Assembly (NCBI GenBank): GCA_009773975.1 | Contig: VSMX01000103.1 | Coordinates: forward strand, 1-8,041 | Direction of reading: 5' to 3' | DNA from: Desulfovibrio sp. | Lineage (GTDB): Bacteria; Desulfobacterota; Desulfovibrionia; Desulfovibrionales; Desulfovibrionaceae | DNA length: 8,041 bases | Shown: positions 1 through 5,881 of the stretch, in pieces | Layout: the number at the start of each line of letters is the position of its first letter | How positions within the stretch are numbered: the first letter of the stretch is position 1 | The notes under the pieces: model-generated | Told to the model about the DNA's origin: nothing | Database searches by the model: none | The model's input: only the letters and a program-made list of their open reading frames with translations | Program-made: the position numbers and the translations under genes

Positions 1-731
1 ATCGGGAACAGACGCCGGAAACACTGGCGGATTATGTTATAGAGGAAAGTCACGAGCTTGTTGCCGCAATCCGTTTCGGCAACCAGGCCGAAGTCATGGG
101 AGAATTGGGAGACCTTGCATTCCTGGTGCTCTTTATCGCCCATTTATATGAAAAAAACGGCGCCTTCACCCTGGCCCGTACCCTTGAAAACAACCGACAA
201 AAAATGATTCGCCGCCACCCGCATGTTTTTGGCGACATCCGGTTTGAAAACCGCGACGATCAGCTTGCGGCGTGGGAAGCAATTAAAAGGTCCGAGCATT
301 CAGAAAATAACGACAAGCCCGGCATTTTCACCAGCCTGCCCAAAAGCCTCCCGCCATTGATCCGGGCATACAGGCTGCATTCAAAAGCCGCCCGTGTTGG
401 ATTTACCTGGGCAACTGACGAGGAAGTGGAACAGCAAGTCGAAGCCGAATGGCTGGAATTTCTGGATGCGAGCCTGTCAAAAGATGAAAAAGCCGAGAAA
501 CATGAAATAGGCGATATGTTTTTCAGCCTTGTGGAAATTGCAAGGCGCAAGGGCATCAAGGCCAACGAGGCGCTTGATCTGGCCTGCGAGCGTTTTCTGC
601 AGCGTTTTGAGCGCATGGAGGAAATTGCCAGGGAAAAAAAACTGGATTTCCCCGCTCTTTCCCTTGATGAAAAGGATGAACTCTGGAACCAGGCAAAAAG
701 CGAACAAGCAGGCAAAACGGAAGACAAATGA
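1..731 (+). CDS. mazG: MazG family nucleoside triphosphate pyrophosphohydrolase (5' end outside window)
   Basis: MazG hydrolyses (d)NTPs to the monophosphate and pyrophosphate in the cytoplasm, cleaning the nucleotide pool; in E. coli it also affects the (p)ppGpp response. The reading frame is open from base 3 and gives 242 visible residues. E. coli MazG has about 263, so only some 20 N-terminal residues are missing. The sequence opens with REQTPETL, the family's typical N-terminal motif, then shows the metal-binding EExxE (visible residues 14-18) and ExxD (ELGD, 34-37), and KMIRRHPHVFGD, a MazG signature. A second MazG domain follows, with GFTWA, EAEWLEF and EIGDMFF (ExxD), so the two-domain form is intact. 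The stop overlaps the start of the next gene (ATGA, 728-731), which suggests translational coupling. The nearest downstream gene encodes an envelope lipoprotein, so the pairing looks transcriptional rather than biochemical. Family assignment is very secure; the true start cannot be seen. Confidence 0.95.
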   Translation, partial: REQTPETLADYVIEESHELVAAIRFGNQAEVMGELGDLAFLVLFIAHLYEKNGAFTLARTLENNRQKMIRRHPHVFGDIRFENRDDQLAAWEAIKRSEHSENNDKPGIFTSLPKSLPPLIRAYRLHSKAARVGFTWATDEEVEQQVEAEWLEFLDASLSKDEKAEKHEIGDMFFSLVEIARRKGIKANEALDLACERFLQRFERMEEIAREKKLDFPALSLDEKDELWNQAKSEQAGKTEDK

Positions 732-2623
732 CCACAATGTCCGCAAAATTGTCCGGATCGCTTTTCCGGACGAAAATCCCGGGGAAAAGCCATCTGGACG
801 CCTCCGGATTTTCCTGCGGATCATGTTTCAGATCATTTCATTGTCTTGCATTGATCATTTTCATTTTTTTGCTTTCATTTTGCCTTTCCGGCTGCAAGGC
901 CAGGCATTCAAAAATGCCTCCCGCCGCATCGAATGGCGTTCTGCCCCGGCCTGACCCTTCATACATTGCCTGGCTTGAGCAGCAATCCATGCTTGGCATG
1001 GCGCCGGATCTGGCCGCGCAGGTTTCCGGCAGCGGCAGGGCTTATGGCAGCCGGGGCGGCGCGGGCCGGGTTGAGGTATTGCTGAATGCGGCTCCAAACT
1101 GGCTATGGATCAATCCACTGGAAGTTGGCGGCGGCAATCCTGTTTTCAGGCAAATAATCAACAAAAATATTGTTTCCGCAATGAAGGGCTACGGGCTGGA
1201 AGGGCTTTTTCTCGCGCCTTTGGGAGAAAGCGGCGCAATCTGGTCTTCCAGGGCAGGCGCGCGGGACGGCTGGGATGTCGCATCCCTGTCATTTTCCGCG
1301 GAAGCAGGCAGTGAAAATGATTATTCAAGGCTTGTATCCCTTACGGAAGATGCAGGCATCCAGCCAGGCGGCGAATTGCCTCCGGCAGCAACAGGTCTGG
1401 GCCCGGATTTCATGCTTCAGGCCAGATGCTCCCCCAGGCACAACGGCCTCTATGCCATGATACAGGTTCCTCAAAAAAATTGGGGCAGCCTGCCGCCTGC
1501 CAGTGGGGAATGGGAAGGCTGCGCGCTTGATGGCAAAGATGTGGAAAGCCTTTCGGCAGCAGGAATTTTGCCGGAAAAGTTTGCCCGCGACAAGGCAAAA
1601 TGGCCCAGTACCGGCGGCTGGGCGGCCACAGGCGAGATAATGGGCGCGGATGGCAAAATGCGCCGTTGGCTTTATCGCCATGCCAAAAATCCTTCACGCC
1701 CCGTCATGCTTTGGCAGGACCCATCCGGTGAAGCGCGAAACGTATTTTCCGCCGCCATTATCCAGCAAACCGGCCTTCGCGGCCAGACATTGACCGGCAT
1801 CCGCATGGAACCACTGTTCGGGCTTGAAGCAGGCGAAGAAGCAAGCCTTGAACCAGGTCTCGAGGCATTGGAGTCCCTGACAAGGGAAATTCACCGCTAT
1901 GGCGGCTGGGCAATGCAGGATGACCCTTTGCCTGTTTCCATTGTCGCAAAAATCTTGTCGGGTTCCATAGATTTCTGCGTGGATGCCGAAACAGAAGCAG
2001 CATCACGGAAAGCCCTTGCAAGCGGTAATGCCAATATGCTTGCGGAGGTTTTGCGCAAGGCGCTCAAGTTGAAAATCCCCATGCGCAGGACTGCCCGAGG
2101 CGTCCAGCAGGATGATGACAGCCCCTCGATACCGGAATTCGTTTTCAGGCATCTCAAGTTCCGCCCATCGGATAATCACAAGGAAAACAAGGATTTTGCC
2201 GAAGCGTGGAATTTGGGCCTGGCCATGCGCATCGGTCTTCCCGGGCTGGCCATGTTCACGCCCGCAGATTTGGGGCTGACATGGTTTGACGCGCCGGCAA
2301 GCGGGAGCGCTTCCCGCCCCCCTGACAAAAATCTTTTGCTGGCCCGTAAAAAGTCAGGCCTTGCCGCCGGAAAGTTCAAAAGCGTGCATGGCGGCCAGGA
2401 TGGCTGGCTTGCCATTGTCAGTGAATTGCCGGATGGCGGCTATTGGCTGACTGCCGCAAATTATTCAGCCCAAAACAGGAAGGCAACCATTCGGCTGCCT
2501 TCCGCAAAATCACACGCCATTGATGCGGCGACCGGCATGGAGGTTGAAAACATTGATGGCCAAAAAGTGGAAATTGCGCTTGAAGGGCACCAGGCCCGGC
2601 ATTTAATTTTTTATGGCAAATAG
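728..2623 (+). CDS. Lipoprotein resembling a catalytically degenerate GH13 (trehalose synthase/alpha-amylase-like) protein
   Basis: A 631-residue predicted lipoprotein. A hydrophobic run (about 40-52) ends in the lipobox LSGC with Cys56; Lys at +2 is compatible with outer-membrane sorting. The roughly 38-residue n-region is unusually long, but ATG 728 overlaps the mazG stop and has GGAAG at 719-723; ATG 737 is an alternative. From about 140 the order of motifs follows GH13: GYGLEGLFLAPLGESGAIW (154-172) resembles the 'GvdaiWLlPfyeS' strand, DYSRLVSLTEDAGI (198-211) the 'dF..fv.eaH.rGi' helix, LTGIRMEPLFGLE (355-367) conserved region II, GLPGLAMFTPADLGL (503-517) 'lPGtpvlyyGdEiG', and residues 535-631 a C-terminal beta domain ending in an 'LvvaNyS..' pattern. 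The region II nucleophile Asp appears as Glu361, the acid/base region reads AMQDDP (395-400), and the NHD motif appears lost (FVFRHLKF). I infer a non-enzymatic or altered role at the envelope. Family reading is by eye; ligand unknown. Confidence 0.7.
   Translation: MTTMSAKLSGSLFRTKIPGKSHLDASGFSCGSCFRSFHCLALIIFIFLLSFCLSGCKARHSKMPPAASNGVLPRPDPSYIAWLEQQSMLGMAPDLAAQVSGSGRAYGSRGGAGRVEVLLNAAPNWLWINPLEVGGGNPVFRQIINKNIVSAMKGYGLEGLFLAPLGESGAIWSSRAGARDGWDVASLSFSAEAGSENDYSRLVSLTEDAGIQPGGELPPAATGLGPDFMLQARCSPRHNGLYAMIQVPQKNWGSLPPASGEWEGCALDGKDVESLSAAGILPEKFARDKAKWPSTGGWAATGEIMGADGKMRRWLYRHAKNPSRPVMLWQDPSGEARNVFSAAIIQQTGLRGQTLTGIRMEPLFGLEAGEEASLEPGLEALESLTREIHRYGGWAMQDDPLPVSIVAKILSGSIDFCVDAETEAASRKALASGNANMLAEVLRKALKLKIPMRRTARGVQQDDDSPSIPEFVFRHLKFRPSDNHKENKDFAEAWNLGLAMRIGLPGLAMFTPADLGLTWFDAPASGSASRPPDKNLLLARKKSGLAAGKFKSVHGGQDGWLAIVSELPDGGYWLTAANYSAQNRKATIRLPSAKSHAIDAATGMEVENIDGQKVEIALEGHQARHLIFYGK
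751..771 (+). repeat. Perfect 7-bp inverted repeat just inside the lipoprotein gene
   Basis: GTCCGGA (751-757), a 7-base loop, then TCCGGAC (765-771) form a GC-rich hairpin 20 bases after the mazG stop and within the first codons of the downstream lipoprotein gene. No T-run follows, so it is not a canonical terminator. TCCGGA recurs at 803-808. It could modulate mRNA folding or stability at the mazG/lipoprotein junction, or be a chance codon effect. Confidence 0.35.
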
Positions 2624-2637
2624 CGGTTTACAATCAG

Positions 2638-2667
2638 GCCGCAAAGCGGCGCATTGTCAAGTTTGAC
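2638..2667 (+). repeat. Two short inverted repeats in the 98-base gap
   Basis: GCCGC-AAA-GCGGC (2638-2650) and GTCAA-GT-TTGAC (2656-2667) lie a few bases after the lipoprotein stop. Neither is followed by a T-run, so neither reads as an intrinsic terminator. They could be processing or weak rho-dependent stop structures, or an operator. The rest of the gap (2624-2721) shows no convincing promoter. Confidence 0.3.
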
Positions 2668-2710
2668 TCGCCGCAAAGGCTTGAATCCTTCGCCCAACTC
2701 CAAGCTTGCC

Positions 2711-2716
2711 AGGGAG
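2711..2716 (+). promoter_or_regulatory. Shine-Dalgarno for the GT-C-like gene
   Basis: AGGGAG lies five bases upstream of ATG 2722. This fixes the start and supports the long hydrophilic N-terminal tail being translated. Confidence 0.7.
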
Positions 2717-2721
2717 CAGCC

Positions 2722-5118
2722 ATGAGTTCAAACGAGAAGAAAACGGACGCCATCCCTCTGGGAGATGACAATTCCGTAAATCGGGAAACTACTCAAACCA
2801 ACGTCAATGAACAGGGACAAACAGCCGGCCAGGAAAATCCTGCTTCAGAGCCGGCCAGACCGGCTGACAAAGAATCCGGCTTTTTCCGTTTTGGAAGACG
2901 CGCAAAGGCTACGCCGGTCAAAGAAGAGCCTGCTCCCGCCAATGAGAAGCCTGCGCCCCCACAAGAGGCGCCCCAGCCCGCCAAAGATCAGGAAGCAAAG
3001 CCAGAGGCCAATACAGATGTTCCCGAGGGCGCGCCAAAGATGGAGCAGCAACCGGAAAATCCGGTAAGCGAAAATCTGGAAGCACCAGGACACGCGCCAC
3101 AGGACAATAAAAAACCGGAAGCTGCTGAAGAAGTGGAAGTTACAGAAGATGAGCCAAAGGTTGAAGCAAGGGGCAAGTCCCAGGCTTCCGCTCCTGCGCG
3201 GCCCGGTTTTTGTGGACAAATTTTCAATGGCCTCGCTCACATTGGCCCGCTGGCGCTTATCTGCCTTCTGGCCTGTATGGTTTGGCCGGATTACTGGCTG
3301 GCCCTCAGGGGCCAGGGCCTGTACTGCCCCCCCGAGGCAACCAGCATGACGGCCTTCCTGAATTCGGCTGCCCAGGGCAATATGCTTGAACCACACGGTC
3401 TGGCCAATGGAAGCCTTGTTGCCCAATGGCCCCTCTTTACCTGGTTTGTGGGCCTGATTGCGCTAATTCCGATAAATGCCGAATTTTTGTGGCCGATGGT
3501 GTCTTCAATCGGAGCCATGCTCGCTCTTGTTGCGGCCTGGTTCCTCGCCCATGCGTCCCGTTTTGGCGCAAAGGCGGCATTCGCGGCTGGCCTGATTCTG
3601 CTTTGCGCGCCCATTTTTGCGCCTCTGGGGCATTTTGTGGGCAAAAGCGCATTGACGGCAGCGCTGATCATATTCGCGCTGGCCTGTTTTACACGCGGCT
3701 GGCTTTCCAACCGCGCCTGGATAAGTTTGCCTCTCGCTTTTCTGTTTACCTGCCTCGCAGGCTTGAGCGGTGGAATCTATGCTTTTGCCCTGCCCCTGAT
3801 CGCCAGCTTTTTCTTCCTTATATGGCGCGCCAATCTGGGCAGGTCATCGAGGGCCGACGCCATTTTCGGCGTTGGGCTGCGGCTTGCCCTGCTAGGGGTC
3901 TGGCTTGGCCTTGTTATCCTCAAGGGAACTGACGCCACCTATCTCAATACCCTTTTTGCCAATGCCTGGCAAAGCCCATGGCCTCTGCCTGCCGGCTGGT
4001 GGCTGGCGGGACTGATTGCCGTTGCCGGCCTATTCCCCTGGATATTGCTTGTCATCTGCGTATCCTGGGTAAGAGTAATGAAAACCTCGGTCAAAAGCCT
4101 TTCCGCTTCACGTCATGAAAACGGTTCCGCCATGGTCTGGATCAGTCTTGTGCTCGCCTGGGCGCTGACTCTTGTTTTCCCGGATGCGACCCATATCTCG
4201 GCCATAACAACAGCCTGTCTGCTTGGTGTTCTGCTTGGCAAGGCCTTTGTCAACCTTCCGGATTTTGGCAACCGCTTTTTCTTCCTGCTCAACGCAATCT
4301 GCCTGATTGTCGCCGGCCTGTTCATCCTCGGTCTTGGCTTTGGCTCCACCCAGCCCTGGATGCTGGGCATGCTGCCCATAACGCTTCCGACCGATCTTGC
4401 GCCCTTGCTGCCCGCAACGGACGCGACCTGGATAATCGGCGCCATTTGCGCGCTTGGCGGTCTTTTAATGCTGAGATACTTCAGGCGCAATCGCCAGGGT
4501 GGCGGCCTGATTTTCTGCGTTGTGCTTTCCATTGCCCTGGCCCAGCCCGCTGTTTTGATGATGGCTCCCGAACTGGGCACAAAAAGCTTCAGCCGCCTGC
4601 AGAATCTTGAAGAAATCGAACAGTCTCTTGTGAAAGCCCTGAGGCCAGCCGAAACGCCGGCGCTGGAAGAGCCGCAGAGCCCCAATGCGCCAGACGCACC
4701 GGATGCGTTACAGGCTGTGCCCGAAAAATCCCCTGCCGAAGCGCCAGAGTCCGCAGCCCCTCCTGCCGCTCCGCAAGCTGCCCAGTCAAGTCAGGATCAA
4801 GCAGCTGAACCAGCTGGCAATAGCGCCGAACAGCCTGCTGCCGTTCCCGACCAGTCCCAGCAGACAACTCCGGAAGCTGCAAGCGCTGCCGAACCGAAAA
4901 AAGCAAGCGCTCAGCAAGCTGCGCCAGGTGCTGAAACTGCCGCCCCAGCGGAAAACCAGACTCCTGCTCCCGATGCGCCGGCCGCAGCGCCAGAGGCAAA
5001 GGCCGAAAAACCCGATGTTAACAATGCGCCTGCCGATCAAAAATCCGCTGTGGAACCTGCTGCCAATGCTCAACAAGAAAATCCCGAAAAGAAAGATGCG
5101 CAAGGGCTGGCTCAATAG
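2722..5118 (+). CDS. Polytopic membrane protein, ArnT/PMT-like (GT-C fold) glycosyltransferase relative with long disordered tails
   Basis: 798 residues in three parts. Residues 1-163 are hydrophilic and rich in Glu, Pro, Ala, Gln and Lys, probably disordered and cytoplasmic. Residues 168-615 hold roughly 12-13 membrane segments. Residues 640-798 are a second Pro/Ala/Gln/Glu-rich tail. After the first membrane segment, a loop reads LYCPPEATSMTAFLNSA (200-216), then EPHGLANGSL and VAQWPLFTWF (233-242). This matches the order of the ArnT/PMT_2 first periplasmic loop (PDEaryaeia..., P..nG..., KPPLyyW), where family members transfer a sugar from a polyprenyl-phosphate carrier. The expected catalytic Asp of the DE pair is Pro204 here (Glu205 is kept), and KPPL reads AQWPL. 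The usual C-terminal periplasmic domain is replaced by the low-complexity tail. Activity is therefore doubtful; a carrier-lipid or glycan-binding or scaffold role is possible. The start is supported by AGGGAG. GT-C membership is by-eye inference; the membrane topology is clear. Confidence 0.72.
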   Translation: MSSNEKKTDAIPLGDDNSVNRETTQTNVNEQGQTAGQENPASEPARPADKESGFFRFGRRAKATPVKEEPAPANEKPAPPQEAPQPAKDQEAKPEANTDVPEGAPKMEQQPENPVSENLEAPGHAPQDNKKPEAAEEVEVTEDEPKVEARGKSQASAPARPGFCGQIFNGLAHIGPLALICLLACMVWPDYWLALRGQGLYCPPEATSMTAFLNSAAQGNMLEPHGLANGSLVAQWPLFTWFVGLIALIPINAEFLWPMVSSIGAMLALVAAWFLAHASRFGAKAAFAAGLILLCAPIFAPLGHFVGKSALTAALIIFALACFTRGWLSNRAWISLPLAFLFTCLAGLSGGIYAFALPLIASFFFLIWRANLGRSSRADAIFGVGLRLALLGVWLGLVILKGTDATYLNTLFANAWQSPWPLPAGWWLAGLIAVAGLFPWILLVICVSWVRVMKTSVKSLSASRHENGSAMVWISLVLAWALTLVFPDATHISAITTACLLGVLLGKAFVNLPDFGNRFFFLLNAICLIVAGLFILGLGFGSTQPWMLGMLPITLPTDLAPLLPATDATWIIGAICALGGLLMLRYFRRNRQGGGLIFCVVLSIALAQPAVLMMAPELGTKSFSRLQNLEEIEQSLVKALRPAETPALEEPQSPNAPDAPDALQAVPEKSPAEAPESAAPPAAPQAAQSSQDQAAEPAGNSAEQPAAVPDQSQQTTPEAASAAEPKKASAQQAAPGAETAAPAENQTPAPDAPAAAPEAKAEKPDVNNAPADQKSAVEPAANAQQENPEKKDAQGLAQ

Positions 5119-5143
5119 AAAGCGGAAAGCCGTGAATTCGGGA

Positions 5144-5209
5144 ATGGAAATGATTGTTTTCATGCCGGTGGTACAACTTTCCCCCGGCAGACCAAATTTC
5201 CCGGATTGA
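5144..5209 (+). other. Possible 21-codon leader ORF upstream of the small gene
   Basis: ATG 5144 opens a 21-residue reading frame ending at TGA 5207-5209. It is in frame with, and only three bases before, ATG 5213. GGGA (5140-5143) is well placed for its internal ATG 5150. Because ATG 5213 has no good Shine-Dalgarno of its own, termination-reinitiation from this frame is conceivable. The frame is short and could be chance. Confidence 0.2.
5164..5188 (+). repeat. Inverted repeat in the 94-base gap before the small genes
   Basis: GCCGG (5164-5168) pairs with CCGGC (5184-5188) across a 15-base loop that contains GGTACAAC (5170-5177). The same octamer occurs in the gap before the repeat-protein gene (5807-5814). 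No T-run follows, so this is not a typical terminator. Confidence 0.25.
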
Positions 5210-5212
5210 CCT

Positions 5213-5524
5213 ATGCCGGTTGAACGCAAACAATCCTTTGATGAAATAATGGCCGCTCTGGATGTGCCAGTGGATTTGATTCCAGGCAAAAACAGGACGG
5301 CAAACCCGCCTTCGCCCCCATTTCTGCCGGATTCCATAAATTTGTCGATCCAGGGTGAAAAAGCCCTTCCTGTTCGCAAAGATATCCAAAAACGGGAAAG
5401 GCGCGAAGAACCGGATCCCATAAAGCTTGACAATCAGGGCAACAGAATAAGAATTTCCGTACGAGGCAGCATTCTTGCCGAATCCCATGCCGATGCGGTG
5501 GCCTGGGAAACAAAATTAAAATAA
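5213..5524 (+). CDS. Hypothetical protein, 103 residues
   Basis: I do not recognise this protein. It is hydrophilic, with no signal peptide or membrane segment, so it is predicted cytoplasmic. The N-terminal 20 residues could form a helix (QSFDEIMAALDV). Residues 27-41 are Pro/Ser-rich, 55-65 a strongly charged stretch (RKDIQKRERREE), and 72-90 a possible beta hairpin followed by a helix (GNRIRISVRGSILAESHADA). An in-frame TGA at 5207-5209 makes ATG 5213 the first available ATG; no strong Shine-Dalgarno precedes it, only a weak GGA at 5203-5205. ATG 5249 has none either. It ends 12 bases before the next small gene, which has a good ribosome binding site, so the two are very likely co-transcribed. 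Coding status rests on length, codon use like the neighbours and tight spacing. Confidence 0.65.
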   Translation: MPVERKQSFDEIMAALDVPVDLIPGKNRTANPPSPPFLPDSINLSIQGEKALPVRKDIQKRERREEPDPIKLDNQGNRIRISVRGSILAESHADAVAWETKLK

Positions 5525-5526
5525 AC

Positions 5527-5530
5527 GGAG
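5527..5530 (+). promoter_or_regulatory. Shine-Dalgarno for the small membrane protein gene
   Basis: GGAG sits six bases upstream of ATG 5537 and just after the TAA of the preceding gene (5522-5524), supporting both the start choice and an operon. Confidence 0.6.
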
Positions 5531-5536
5531 TGGCGG

Positions 5537-5779
5537 ATGTTTTTCATGTATCTTTTTTTCATACTTCTGGTCATTGCGATTTCGGTGGCGGCTGGCGCGC
5601 GCTACCACAATCAGGTAAATGCCAGGCTTGCCAAGCTGATTGGCAAAAATGCCGATCTGCCTCCAGATTTCAGGATCTGGATGCTGCAGCACAAAGGCGA
5701 GTACGATTCGATTGGCAAGGCCATGGGCGCCTGGGCCGATGCCAGATTTGGCGGCAAATATGATGAATTACTGAAATAG
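5537..5779 (+). CDS. Small single-pass membrane protein, 80 residues, unknown function
   Basis: Residues 2-20 form one strong hydrophobic segment (MFFMYLFFILLVIAISVAAG). It is followed by basic residues (Arg22, Arg30, Lys33, Lys37), which by the positive-inside rule would place the C-terminus in the cytoplasm. No charged residue precedes the segment, so a cleavable signal peptide is less likely than an anchor, though VAAGA could be read as a cleavage site. The remaining 60 residues look soluble and helical, with aromatic and acidic residues (FRIWMLQHKGEYDSIGKAM, then WADARFGGKYDELL). I do not recognise the family. It has a clear Shine-Dalgarno, lies 12 bases after the preceding small gene and 102 bases before the secreted repeat protein. 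Its place among envelope proteins suggests a membrane-associated accessory role, which is inference only. Confidence 0.75.
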   Translation: MFFMYLFFILLVIAISVAAGARYHNQVNARLAKLIGKNADLPPDFRIWMLQHKGEYDSIGKAMGAWADARFGGKYDELLK

Positions 5780-5792
5780 CGATTAAAAAAAG

Positions 5793-5871
5793 AATGGCAG
5801 AGTTTTGGTACAACCTCCCCTTGTTTCGCCATACAATGCCATTCATTCAACAATAGGCAATTTTGCCATTG
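5793..5871 (+). repeat. Cluster of inverted and direct repeats upstream of the secreted repeat-protein gene
   Basis: AATGGCA (5793-5799) is an inverted copy of TGCCATT, which occurs at 5837-5843 and again at 5864-5870. The last copy is part of a longer stem: CAAT-A-GGCAA (5851-5860), a TT loop, then TTGCCATTG (5863-5871), nine pairs with one bulged A. Its last base is the first G of the Shine-Dalgarno. A -10-like TACAAT (5832-5837) lies between the copies but has no good -35. The layout suits an operator or a hairpin controlling ribosome access. Confidence 0.4.
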
Positions 5872-5875
5872 GAGG
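5871..5875 (+). promoter_or_regulatory. Strong Shine-Dalgarno for the secreted repeat protein
   Basis: GGAGG lies six bases before ATG 5882. Its first base closes the upstream hairpin (5851-5871), so folding could compete with ribosome loading. Confidence 0.75.
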
Positions 5876-5881
5876 TTCCCC

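Noticed and set aside
260..793. Long minus-strand ORF opposite mazG
   Set aside because: It lies antisense to the clearly conserved MazG frame and reads as low-complexity Ser/Arg/Leu sequence with no recognisable domain; it is a shadow of codon bias.
4685..5209. Plus-strand 174-residue ORF over the C-terminal tail
   Set aside because: It is a +1 frame shadow of the low-complexity tail, rich in Lys/Arg/Leu/Gln with no domain. Only its last 21 codons, beyond the real stop, were considered as a leader ORF.
5207..5209. Selenocysteine TGA joining the leader ORF to the small gene
   Set aside because: No convincing SECIS-like hairpin directly follows the TGA, and nothing in the small protein suggests a redox function.
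4113..5433. Overlapping minus-strand ORFs (4113-4685, 4589-4999, 4786-5433)
   Set aside because: They are antisense to the membrane-protein gene and its repetitive tail; the long open frames follow from biased Pro/Ala/Gln codons on the plus strand.
5803..5826. Sigma-54 promoter (TTTTGGTAC...TTGTT)
   Set aside because: The GG and GT elements are 16 bases apart instead of the required 12, so the -24/-12 geometry fails.
5851..5871. Intrinsic terminator for the small membrane protein gene
   Set aside because: The hairpin is followed by GGAGG and the next start rather than a T-run, so a translational or operator role fits better.
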